Positions 45,374-55,767 of a DNA stretch of 64,000 nt are shown piece by piece (position 1 is the first letter of the stretch; each line of letters opens with the position of its first letter). The DNA comes from Dysidea avara (lineage: Eukaryota > Porifera > Demospongiae > Dictyoceratida > Dysideidae). The notes under the pieces were generated by a model that made no database searches, had not been told where the DNA came from, and worked only from the letters and a program-made list of their open reading frames with translations. A program made the position numbers and the translations under genes. The stretch covers positions 11,208,694-11,272,693 of the forward strand of contig NC_089285.1 of NCBI RefSeq assembly GCF_963678975.1, written 5' to 3'.

Positions 45374-46096
45374 CTACATCAGCACTAAGGAAAACAGTGT
45401 CAGCGTATGGGTCATCGTCTGGTATGTCACTATCAGTTTGCTGGTAGGGTGGGGTATAGATGTTTTCCCACACCTTCTGCAGATTTTTGTTTGGGCAGGA
45501 ACTGTAACTGGATCGGTCGGCACTCTTTTTGGGACTTTTCCTGACATCACATTGCGCTTCATGTACATTGCATCAAGAGTATCGTTCTGTGTATCCTTAT
45601 TACCTTTCGGTATACTCTGTCGCTGCTGGATTGCCTCTCTTTGTCTTATGAACTTCTTAGCTTTTCCAGAGTGAGATTAGATACATTTTGCAGCCGTTCT
45701 GAAAGCGATTCATCTCTGATGCCGACCACTAATTGATCACAAATTAATTCTTCGGTCATTTCGCCATAATTGCATCCTTGTGCTAGTTGATGTAAAGCTG
45801 TGATATAATCTTCCGCTGTCTCACCAGGATGTTGGTTTCTTCGGTTGAAACGAGCTCTTTCAAAAATAAACCTTTGCGAACTTTTTCTTGTTCTCATCAG
45901 TGATCCGGGTGGTTGTCAAAACATCTTCTGCATCAACCCCTAAGCAATAAAGAAGTGTGCTGGCTTGGATTTCATCTTCTTTTGCTGACAGTCCAGAGGC
46001 CACGCGGTACTGTTCGAACCTCCTCTTCCATTTTGGCCACTCGTCTGGTTTACTGAAACAGAATGGTGTTGGAGGTTGTAAAGGAGCAGTCGCCAT
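45374..46096 (-). pseudogene. Gag of retrotransposon 1
   Basis: ATG at 46096. The capsid-like part has FCFSKPDEWPKWKRRFEQYR, ASTLLYCLGVDAEDVL and ITDENKK, then after a frameshift near 45880 FERARFNRRNQHPGETAEDY and LVVGIRDESLSERLQ. A partial zinc knuckle CRRCGK is at about 45480; the second half is missing. It resembles the gag at 54120 but is clearly diverged. Confidence 0.8.
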
Positions 46097-46120
46097 TGAT
46101 CTATCTCACTTTTGACACCA

Positions 46121-46280
46121 TGTAATGTCTATCATTACCACGATCACGAAGGATATAAGTATACACGTTAAACTAACAAACCAACTAAACTCTTATTAAA
46201 GCACACTCACATGCGTACATCATCACAGGATATATACGTAATCTTACAATATTACATAACATATTACACAGTCTGTCACA
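46121..46280 (-). repeat. 5' LTR of retrotransposon 1
   Basis: 160 bp, TGTGACAG...TTACA on the minus strand, containing TTTAATAAG (TATA- or polyA-like). Confidence 0.85.
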
Positions 46281-46309
46281 GAAAGGATGGCGCCTTAATT
46301 AATGTTTTC

Positions 46310-46570
46310 GTCTGAGCACGCGCCCCAGCTATCAAAACTGCTTCGAAAGTGCAGTGGCCATTACGCTTCGCTTTCAGCTGTGTTAGGCCCTATCCACAGC
46401 GCTACAGACAAAAAACAGTAGAAGAAGTGCTTCTGCAAGAATCCAGTCACCTCGAAAATATGACGATTCGCGTGCCCCCAATATCAGCTACTGCCTTGAA
46501 AGTGCAGTGGCCATTACTCTTCGCTTTCAGCTATGTTCAGCCCGTTACACAGCGTTACAAGCAAGAACAG
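46310..46570. repeat. Two-copy tandem repeat of about 150 bp
   Basis: GAAAGTGCAGTGGCCATTAC followed by CTTCGCTTTCAGCT occurs near 46348 and 46498. Confidence 0.7.
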
Positions 46571-47037
46571 TGTTAGAATGGTCTCTGCAATCAGTCTGTT
46601 CACCACAGAAAATACGGGCGATTCCCGTTTACAAACTTACTGTAGGGAAGCTATGCATCATGCTACCGTGAATCAACACTTTAGGCTGTCAGCAAAAAGA
46701 AATGGGACACAAAGGAGGACAAAGGTAAGTCCATGATGCATGCATTGTACGTCCAAAAGGCATGGAATTCACACCATTTTAATACAATGTTTGTGCATAT
46801 TTTATCCATGAAATATCATGCAAATAATCCAACATTTTCTGATGGATTTTCATACACTTTTCATACAGTTCCGTATTGTAAATGTGGTCTTTCCGATGTC
46901 AACATATCCATTCCCAACATTGTTACTTTGTAACTTACGACCTAACTATTTATACCAATATTGTAATTGTCTTTCTGCAGTATAATGTGAAATTAAATAT
47001 AGTATATGTACGTACATGTTAGCATATACATACTTAG

Positions 47038-47193
47038 TCAGAATGTCTTCTTTTTACTTGTTAGTGGTGCTGACTTTGATGGCTCTTTATGAAGCTCAAC
47101 TGTTCCACTGGCAGTGCTTTGGCCAGCAGAATAAGAAAGTGCAACTTTTGGCACTGTTACAATTATCTTTCTCTCCTCACAAGAGTGCAAAGA
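47038..47193 (-). CDS. Possible terminal exon, not recognised
   Basis: An acceptor CAGCTGCAG precedes an open frame encoding CEERKIIVTVPKVALSYSAG, ELHKEPSKSAPLTSKKKTF and TGA. The basic C-terminal tail looks natural. An upstream minus-strand segment near 47397-47340 encodes TDEPMHTASEMALRTPAIPI and may belong to the same gene. Confidence 0.35.
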   Translation of the reverse strand, partial: SLHSCEERKIIVTVPKVALSYSAGQSTASGTVELHKEPSKSAPLTSKKKTF

Positions 47194-47432
47194 CTGCAGC
47201 TGGCCTTGGGTGATCTCGTTAATAAATTTCGGTATTCATGAATTGCAGCGATGCTTTTCAAACAGTTCTTGATTTGAAATGCTATGTAACGGGTTGAACA
47301 TAGCTGACAATGGATACTTCACTTTTCAGACAATAATTGGTATAGCTGGGGTGCGCAGTGCCATTTCAGATGCAGTATGCATGGGTTCATCAGTCATAAT
47401 AAAATTATTTACAAAAAAGTTAATAAACAATT

Positions 47433-47691
47433 ACACGAACAAATTTGGAATTTTCAACTACAGTAGGGACCATAGCACATCGATAAAAGTACTGAAACAT
47501 TGGAGTAGTCCATGATATTAAATCACAGTAAAACAATAAGAAGTGTCTTATTGTTTTACTGTGATTTAATATCAGTGTCTTATTGTTTTACTCTGATTTA
47601 ACATCATGGACTACTCCAACTTGTTTCAGTACTTTTATTGATGTGCTATGGTCCCTACTCTAGTCGAAAATTCCAATTTTTTCGTGTACTT
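47433..47691. repeat. Foldback repeat with arms of about 110 bp
   Basis: Left arm 47433-47540 and right arm 47579-47691 are inverted copies. The loop holds an extra perfect copy of the arm tip (CTTATTGTTTTACTGTGATT at 47547). Confidence 0.85.
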
Positions 47692-47818
47692 GTGATCAAT
47701 GAAATACCCATGAAAAAATGATCAATAAAACACCCATGAAATAATGGTCAATGAAATACCTATGAAAAAAATGATTAATAAAACACCAATGAAATAATGA
47801 TGAGTAGAATACCCATGC
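47692..47818. repeat. Tandem repeat of about 32 bp
   Basis: Four to five imperfect units of TGATCAATGAAATACCCATG separated by A-runs. Confidence 0.75.
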
Positions 47819-47824
47819 CACAGT

Positions 47825-50090
47825 GTGCGAAATAACAGTCGGTCACCAGACAGTTTCCGGAGATTTTTGGTACGTGTCCGGATAAACTCTGATTTGTTCG
47901 GAAATTATGTCAGGACAAACAAAACAAAGAGTTTTAACAAGAAGAACTGTAGGATTGTCGAGAATGACAAAGACTTGGACACAACTGTTTGGCTGAAGTA
48001 CGATGTCATCAAAGATGACCGCGAGCACATGTCAAATCTGAAGTGTGCCGTCTGTATTCAGTTTAGCAAATGGTTAGTTTCACTTCGAAATTACAACCCA
48101 GCGTTTATTAATGGCTCCAAGAACACTAGAACATCAGACTTCAAGGACCACGCAGACACGGAGATGCACAAGCACGCGATGTCCTTGTACCAGAAGCAGC
48201 ACTCAAAAAATATTTGTGATTACGTGCCAATTGCTAAAGTATTGTTGCAACCATCGATGGACGAAGCCACCAAGCGTAAGTTGAAGAATAAATTCGAACT
48301 AGCTTATATGGTAGCGAAAGAAAACTTATCTTTAAAAAGATGAAGCCTCTATGTGATATTGAGGAGAAACACGGAGTAGAGAATGAAGCTAGCTACCGGA
48401 ATGATCATGGCTGTGCCTCGTTTGTGGAAACCATCGCTGCAGATCTACAAGGGAAACTGAAAGAGAAGATGAGTAATGCTATGTTTTTCTCGTTGCTGTT
48501 GGATAGTAGCACTGATTGCAGCAGTGTGGAAGAAGAGTTATTTTAGCTCTTTTCTTTGATCCATACAGCAGTGCTGAGGAAGGTACAGTGCATGTTAGAG
48601 ATGAGTTTTTTGAAGTACGTCACCTTGCATGTGGGACTGGAGAGGGTTTGTATGGCTGTGTGAAGAAACCTCTGATGTACATGGGAGTAGAATGGAGGAG
48701 TAAGATGGTAGGGCTAGGATGTGATGGCACCAATGCTAACATAGGAAGTGATAGTGGTCTTAAGAGTTACCACCTGAAAGACATTCCATGGTTAGTTGTT
48801 TCCTGGTGCTTTGCCCACTGGCTGGAATTGTCCATTAAAGATGCTTTGAAAGATACTTAATTCAAAGAAATTTATCAGCTGTTGTTGCAGATTTACTATG
48901 TCTATGAGAAGTCACCTAAAAAGTGCCATGAATTGAATGAGATCGTCGACAACCTGAAGGAGTGCTTGACAGAAACAGAGATGCCTACGAAAGGAGGTAC
49001 TAGGCCACTCAGAGCATGTGGAACAAGGTTTGTTTCTCACAAAGTGGCTGCATTGGCATGGTTAATTGACAGATACGAATCACCTAACGATGTTGTCACA
49101 AGACAGAAAGTCAGGTCAGCTGATTGAGAAAAATTAGAGAGCTACATTTTACGATGGAGAAAGTCAAAGGTTTTTGTTAGCCTGTGCATTGTTTCACGAT
49201 GTTTTAAAGCTTATCGGAATACTCAGCAAAATATTACAAGAGGAGGAGCTGTGCATTGTAAGGGCTATTGAAGCATTCTTAGGAACAAAGAAGAGTCTAG
49301 AGGAATTTAAAGTGAAGAATTTCCAAGACTTTCCAACTGTCAAGAAAGTTCGAATTGAACAAAAAGAAGCCTCCAGTGGCAGCAGTACAACTGTCACATT
49401 CCAGGGTACTGATTTGCACTTGCACCCACAAACACTTTCATCTTTGAGTAAAGATTACAAAGTCTGGTTCAATGATATAGGTAAGTGTCTGGTTAGTAGG
49501 ATGAAAGCTCAAGATGAAGAATTGGTCCTTTACACACATGCTACACAAGGCTGGGAACGAATGACTTCTTTCGGGTATAATTTATCAGGGGCATTTTGCC
49601 ATCGCTTTAGTATGCCTTTAGAGAAGGCAGACATTGATGTTTCCACTGTTCAGGATGAATGGGATGACATGGTCCTGTACAGCAAGCAATACCTAAACCT
49701 TGTACAAAATGACTACAAGGTTATCTGGTGGAAGTTGCTTAATTCTGTTGATGCGAAATGCTGGTGTAATGCATTAGGCGTTGTTGAATTATTGTTTTGC
49801 CTTCCTGTCTCAAATGGTCACCTAGAAAGCATCTTCTCACAGTTGAAGAAAACAAACATGACTGCCGTACTCATCTATCTGAAGACCGACTTGATCAATT
49901 TGTACGAATCAAGGTTGACAGCCCACCTGTTGAGAAGTGGGATGCCTCCAATTCCCTAAACATCTGGTATAAGGAGAAATCTAGAAGAGTGACCGCTATA
50001 CCAAGAACTTCCACTAGCAATGCATCAGCACATCAGTCAGCCTCAGGTGATGATGATGACCATTTTCAATGGATTAGTGGAAAAGCATGA
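47825..50090 (+). pseudogene. hAT-like transposase of the ZNF862/KIAA1586 type
   Basis: The N-terminal zinc-finger-like region has CAVCIQF and FKDHADTEMHKHAM. The catalytic region has SLLLDSSTDCSSVEEELF (about 48490), MVGLGCDGTNANIG (48700), VSWCFAHWLELSIKDALKD (48800) and LRACGTRFVSHKVAAL. The C-terminal part ends GHLESIFSQLKKT and, shifted, EDRLDQFVRIKVDSPPVEKW. Reading changes frame at about 48340, 48535, 49130 and 49850, with a TAA at 48858-48860. The arrangement matches hAT-derived zinc-finger 862-like proteins, which are repetitive in many invertebrates. The first codon of the open frame is GTG, so the true start is not defined. Confidence 0.75.
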
Positions 50091-50159
50091 CCTGGACATT
50101 GACCTGTCTCTATTTGATGCCTCCCAGTCGTCATCTGACCTCTCACTTCCTATCGATTT

Positions 50160-50577
50160 GTTTCAGGGATCCTGTGATGGCGTTCAAATTATTCACCATA
50201 ATGTTCAGGGATTGAATAGTAAACTGATGGAGATTTCCCAGTGGCTTCACGCTGGATACCAACTTCCCATTATTTTATGCTGTTCTGAGACTTGGCTCAC
50301 TGACAATGACCCAGTACCAAAATTTAATGTATTTGATTCATTTTGTTCACCTATGTTACAACGCCCTGTCAATCCAAAGAAGTGTTTTCCTGGTTCATGT
50401 ATGTTTGTATCTAAGTCCTTGTGCCCAGAGAATTCTCCAGTTTGTGAAGAAGTCGAACAGTTACCTTCCTCAGTTAATGTATGTTGTTGCTTTGTGACTG
50501 TAAAACACCATCGTATTGCTGTTTTGTCAGTATATCGTTACCTTCCATGCGGTGTGCTGAGTCTGGATTTTACCTGA
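50160..50577 (+). mobile_element. LINE endonuclease-domain fragment
   Basis: IIHHNVQGLNSKLMEISQWL and LCCSETWLTDND match the start of the apurinic-like endonuclease domain of non-LTR retrotransposons (N-x-x-G-L, then S-E-T-W-L), followed by a strand region RIAVLSVYR. It starts almost immediately after the hAT gene and ends at 50577. Confidence 0.75.
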
Positions 50578-51500
50578 GATTTTAACTTCAAATAAAGCTC
50601 AGCTCATTAAGTGTGACAGCATAGTACAGTAGGAAAGCACCAAAAATTCCAGCTCAAAATACAGAGGTGCCCCACTATTCTAATTAACTGATCATGTGAT
50701 ACCTGCTACAAGACGTTTTGGGGTGTGCCTTACGAAATTTTATTGAAAAAGTCTGATCAGCAGGCGGAAGGTTAGAGTTGAGAGGTCTGGTATTCACAGT
50801 GCATTTGCAATGTAATACTCTTTAGTTTTGCAGTTGTTGTACATTATTTGGATTGGGCCTTAACCTGCCGTATTTGTGCAGCTAAAGGCGTAGACTCATA
50901 ATGAAGCATTCATGTGGTGGGTGTTAAATAGAAACTACACATACTAACATGTCTGCCCCACTGTGCAAATCGTTTAAAATCATGTACAAGTTGTTAAAAA
51001 GCAGTTTTATAAGTTGGTGTGTTGTATATCTTCCCACAACAAATAAATACAGCCTCATTATATTATTACTAAGTAACACACTCAAATGAAACATTCATGT
51101 AGTGGGTGTTAAATAGAAACTACACATACCAACATGCCTGCCCCCAGAGGAGGGTGGTCATGTTCATGTGATGCATATTGAAATGTACGAGATACTGTTT
51201 TTGTAGCTGTGAAAGCAAATCAAACATGCGAACAGTCCAATGAATCGTTAAACCCCATTCAACCCCATAATAAATACCACTGCAGTGTACGTGATCACGG
51301 AATGGCTGACCGCAAGGAAAATGATGAGAAGTGATTCTAAGCAAAGACATGCTGAGGAATTTGGTTTCCAAGCATCCGAGAAGTTCACCAACTAAATATG
51401 CACCACATTGAGAGCAGAAGAGAGTTTCATTGTGCCAATATGAGCACCAAGATGTTTATACACAAGTGTGGACGAAGGAAGTAGTAATGTGAAAGAGATG
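50578..51500. other. No gene; 65-bp direct duplication
   Basis: CATTCATGTGGTGGGTGTTA through AACATGTCTGCCCC at 50904-50964 recurs at 51089-51145 with few changes. Confidence 0.6.
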
Positions 51501-52449
51501 TGGTACAATGATGAAATTAGGGCTCTGTTGAATTTATGCTGTTTCATTCATCTGGTGAGCAATGGCCATCTCATAAGCAAACAGTATTTTGGAATACTGC
51601 TGGGGAGCTTGTGAAGGAAAGATCAGGAAGCACTCAGTGTATGCTTCTGTGTATATCTTGTAGTCAGATGGTTAGCAAAGAAATACAAGACACCAAGAGA
51701 AGCTAAAATTGTCTATTTTGGACATCAGTCATCATTTCACTGCCACACAGTCAGTGATACTCAGACTGATTCATCAGATGTGTAAACAATAGTCCATCTC
51801 TTTAAACAATTGTCATTAGAGTTACAGCTGCAGGTATTGTCAAGTTTATTTTTGGATTATGTTTCTTCTAAGTTCAGATTTTCTGTGCCTGATGATGTCT
51901 ACAGTATAGTGCAAGTGCAATGGCAAATCTGAGACATAATTCCTGTAGCAACATTCTTTATAATCTTGCCAAGGGTTTGGGGACTCCAAGAACAGATGGC
52001 AGTGACTCTAGGTTTCATGTTAAAAGGATGCCTATAGGTTTAATTGAATACACAGCAAAATTGTTTTCTTTTTATTATAATTTGCAGTCGGTAAGTACGC
52101 ATATTGTTAATCTGTATAGCTATACAGATGGTAACTTTTGCAGGTTTCATGTCCATAAGATTATTGTTTGTCCATGTATTGCCATTTTGGTCAGAAGTGA
52201 ATACATTCCGGCCCTGTAAAGGGAGTGGTGCATTCTGTCCAGGAACGTAGCAACAAGCAATTTTATCCACACTAGAAATACACAGTGGAGGTACACAGGG
52301 CAGGATGCATAGCTGTAAATATAAGTCTATTTTTATTAGTAGAATCACCATTACATTTGATATTCAAGTGCATATTATAGCACCATGTTACTGCTGGTTT
52401 TATTAATGGAATAATTGAATAGGTAACTGTCATTGAAGAGGCAGCAAAG

Positions 52450-52517
52450 GCCCATCCTAATTTGTAGTGGTGGCTTAAGGGATCTCCCTTAAGCCACCAC
52501 CACAAATTAGGATGGGC
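52450..52517. repeat. Near-perfect 68-bp palindrome
   Basis: GCCCATCCTAATTTGT and its continuation pair with the inverse ACAAATTAGGATGGGC, closing on GATC with one mismatch. The arms are exon sequence (NLWWWLKG) duplicated in inverse orientation. Confidence 0.9.
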
Positions 52518-52767
52518 GATCTCAATAAAGGATTAAAGGAATCAGCTAGGGGTCAGTGGAGTGGAGATGTAGATTTTAATGATGGTAGTCTGCATATGCA
52601 ATATAAGAGCTACAGGACCAGACTAGAAGTTGCTGCAAATGTTGGCCTGAAAGGAGGGTGCCTTGATGTGGCAAAAAATGAAATATCAAAGGATCTACAT
52701 ACAATATGTAACATCAGGTTAGAGGAAATTTGCATAAATGCATATCATTAATATTGTTGCTTGCCAA

Positions 52768-53250
52768 CACAGAGTACTCAGAGAAGGTACAATAAGATGT
52801 GAACAGGCAAAAGGATATGGCTAGCTTAGCATGGAAAATCAAAGAGCTCAGCGAGTTGAATGAACAAATAAGAACCTTGCATTTAACAACTGGTGTTCTC
52901 TCTGCAAAGCTTACCATAGAGTGCAGGTGGATCGAAGACAACATTCCCAGTCTACTAATGGACATTCGTAAACAGCTGGCTGTGTTTATCAAGGGTGTTA
53001 CTCGTCATCACAGAGTACTCAGAGAAGGTACAATAAGATGTGAACAGGCAAAAGGATATGGCTAGCTTAGCATGGAAAATCAAAGAGCTCAGCGAGTTGA
53101 ATGAACAAATAAGAACCTTGCATTTAACAACTGGTGTTCTCTCTGCAAAGCTTACCATAGAGTGCAGGTGGATCGAAGACAACATTCCCAGTCTACTAAT
53201 GGACATTCGTAAACAGCTGGCTGTGTTTATCAAGGGTGTTACTCGTCATC
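52768..53250 (+). repeat. Perfect 241-bp tandem duplication of an exon
   Basis: Copies at about 52768-53008 and 53009-53250 show no differences by eye. The unit starts ACAGAGTACTCAGAGAAGGT and includes the whole KIKELSELNEQ exon. 241 is not a multiple of three. Confidence 0.9.
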
Positions 53251-53393
53251 AACATACCCCTGCAACACATGTGTTAGTTAGTGTTCATGATAAGTAATGA
53301 AGAGAGGGACAAGAAGCCAATTTGCACTGCCTGTCCAATACATACCATAAAAGGGTTTGTCAGACTAGATGGTTTGCCAGCTTGCTAACAAGA

Positions 53394-53960
53394 TTATTCA
53401 TGAAATGAATTCCAAAAATATGAAAGTTGCAGGTAACTGGTGGGTGGTCTAAAAAGACTAGAAAGATCTATAGAAATGCCCAGAGATGGTGTTCCCCCGT
53501 TAGGTCCATTATCATCACTTGCACTATTGTTACCATCGGCTGTCCCTGTCTCATCCTGGACATCAACATCAGCTGTCCCTGCCACGTCCTGGACATCAAC
53601 ATCAGCATGCTATTGAAAAACTGAATCAAAAACTGTTCACAAGCACAACTGGAACATACCTCCGTGCTCTCAATGTCAACATCAGCATCCTATAAGAATA
53701 AACTTATTTACAAGTGCTTACAAAACAATAGGAACATACCAGTTGCTGTATTTCACTACTCATAACACCAGCTTCTAGGGTTTCTTGGCAAACCTAACAA
53801 ATTAAGTAGTAGCTATATATGGTGAACAAACATATTATTCACATACATCGACATTAGCCATCTGTTCCACCTCCCTGTCATTGTCACTGTGGACATAGAC
53901 TGAATGCACACACGTGATTGCTGTACACGCTCACCTACTTATGCACGTTACACAGGTTTG
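53394..53960 (-). other. Possible minus-strand acidic exons
   Basis: The minus strand encodes Asp/Val-rich repeats (TADVDVQD twice, 30-bp unit at 53535-53600) and short acidic blocks (DNDREVEQMANV near 53880, ETLEAGVMSSEIQQL near 53775) separated by intron-sized gaps. These could be first exons of an acidic N-terminus. No domain and no downstream gene were found. Confidence 0.25.
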
Positions 53961-54119
53961 CTATACCCTTAGTTTGGGGCACCTGATTAGGCACATTCCA
54001 ATATACTGTAGTGTAACTAAGTTGTGTTGAGTTGATCTTATCACTGATCTCAATCTACCGAACCCGTGTGTATTATCGAGTTACCAAATATCACATGGTG
54101 ACAGGAGTGGCTCCTTGAG

Positions 54120-55202
54120 ATGGCAGCTATACACTTTCAACCTCCAGACACCTTCGACTTCAGAAAGCCTGATGAATGGTTACAATGGCGAAAACGCTTT
54201 GAGCAATTTCGAATCGCCTCTGGCCTTTCCATAGAGAGCAAAGCACGCCAAGTCAACACTCTTCTCTACTGCTTGGGGAAAGAAGTGGACGACGTATTGA
54301 ACTCTACCAACATCACGGATGAAAATCGAAAAAAGTACGAAGAGGTGTTAGCCAAGTTTGACTCCTTCTTTAAAGTTCAAAAGAACGTTACAATTGAACA
54401 AGCCCGCTTCAACAGCAGGTGCCAACAAGAGCGAGAAACCTCTGAGCAGTATATCACCGCACTCTACAACCTTGTAGAAACCTGTGGTTACGGCAATCTC
54501 AAGGAAGACATGATCAAAGATCGCTTGGTGGTTGGCATTAAAGATTAAGCCCTGTCAGAATGACTACAGTTAGATGCATCGCTCACGCTGGAGAAAGCGA
54601 AAACAGCCATTAGGCAGCGTGAAGCCGTCCAAGACAACAGAGGCATGTCGAATGGGTCGAGGTCCAACCCCATCACACTAGACGGATTGAAAGGTAGATC
54701 AAAGCATCCAAGTAGTAAGCCACCCCACCCGAAAAGATTCACCACACCTAGCCACAGTTATCAGAAAAGAGACAGTTACAAACAATGCACAAGGTGTGGG
54801 AAAGGAAGCCACAAGCGAGACAAATGTCCAGCACGAGATGCAACCTGTCATAAGTGTCACAAGAAAGGACACTACAGCTCTCAATGCTTTTCCAAAGTTG
54901 ATACTGTCACCACAGAGCACACACATCGTGAGGCAACACATGCCACTGACCTATCTTGTGAGGAATCATTCCTAGACACAATTGGAACTGAATGCTCTAC
55001 TGCCTGGATGGTAAAGCTGAAACTTTTTGACACAGAAACTCTGTTCAAGTTGGACACTGGAGCAGAAACCACAGCAGTGTCAGAGGAATGTTATCAAGCT
55101 CTGGGAGAACCACACCTCACTAATCCTTGTAAGATTCTACTATGGTCCAGGAAAGCAACACTTAGATGTTGTGGGTCAGTTAGAGACTACCTTGTACCAT
55201 AA
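54120..55202 (+). pseudogene. Gag and protease of retrotransposon 2
   Basis: ATG at 54120. The capsid part has KPDEWLQWRKRFEQFRIASG and TLLYCLGKEVDDVL; TAA at 54546-54548. After it, in another frame, two intact CCHC knuckles CTRCGKGSHKRDKC and CHKCHKKGHYSSQC (both CX2CX4HX4C), then the protease active site KLDTGAETTAVS at about 55050. The protease tail (GKSSKQLIFVVRGLKTNLLG) follows in a third frame. Confidence 0.85.
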
Positions 55203-55566
55203 GGGGAAGTCATCTAAACAACTAATTTTTGTAGTGAGAGGTCTCAAAACCAACTTATTAGGCCTTCCAGCGATAATAACTCTCAATTTGGCAGCCAGAG
55301 TTGATGCCACTACAGATTGTACTTCAATGATCCATGAGAGTTTTCCTAGTATTTTTGAAGGACTGGGGAACTTGGGAGAGCCATACTCTATTAAGCTTAA
55401 ACCTGACATGCATTGTTTACAGCAAGGAATATTTCACTACCACTCCAGACGAAAGTTCAAAGCCAGCTGGCCGCAATGGAGAAGCAAGGAGTAATCTCTC
55501 CAGTCACGGAGCCAACCCCCTGGTGTGCAGGGATGGTAGCAGTTCCCAAGAAATCTGGGTCAGTTC
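55203..55566 (+). pseudogene. Reverse transcriptase N-terminal part, retrotransposon 2
   Basis: QLAAMEKQGVISPVTEPTPW and MVAVPKKSGSV lead to the insertion point at 55566. A frameshift lies near 55430. Confidence 0.8.
55558..55566 (+). repeat. Target-site duplication, left copy (GGTCAGTTC)
   Basis: Identical to 59528-59536. Confidence 0.9.
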
Positions 55567-55767
55567 CAGAGGAGGACGGAAACTATCTCACATGACTCGA
55601 TGTTTTACATTGTGAACTTAAAACCTCTGTCTTATTACATAGAAGTAGCATAAACAGGAACATTGATTAATCACAAAACCAATCATACGATTATCCCCTT
55701 TCATCCCCAACATATAAAGGGTTAAATTGTCCGTTAAAGGTTTGTGGGATCACATGAGTGGGAATAA

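Larger units (their letters stand above)
42105..46280 (-). mobile_element. Ty3/gypsy LTR retrotransposon 1, full length but inactive
   Basis: LTRs lie at 46121-46280 (5') and 42105-42247 (3'), sharing TGTGACAGACTGTGTAATAT and most of their length. On the minus strand the 5' LTR is followed at once by the primer-site-like TGGTGTCAAAAGTGAGA, and the 3' LTR is preceded by the polypurine tract AAGAGGGGAGA (42258-42248). Between them lie gag, protease, reverse transcriptase, RNase H and integrase in Ty3 order, all interrupted. No clear target duplication was found. Confidence 0.9.
51490..53297 (+). pseudogene. Truncated copy A of the two-gene transposon's plus-strand gene
   Basis: Blocks parallel those at 55768-57830: GEQWPSHKQTVFWNTAGEL (about 51555), RWLAKKYKTPREA (51670), a block with FRFSVPDDV (51870), SNILYNLAKGLGTPRTDGSD (51940), RMPIGLIEY, WWLKG and GLKESARGQWSGDVDFNDGS (52480-52590), and the coiled-coil-like exon MASLAWKIKELSELNEQI ending IKGVTRH (52817-53010), which is present twice. 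Everything beyond KGVTRHQ is missing. Frames change between blocks, partly at introns, partly by lesions. Confidence 0.7.

Noticed and set aside
51120-51371. 83-codon minus-strand frame near copy A
   Set aside because: No recognisable motif, and it overlaps the 65-bp duplication; insufficient support.
52272-52505. Minus-strand frame starting MWWWLKG
   Set aside because: It is produced by the inverse arm of the palindrome, not an independent gene.
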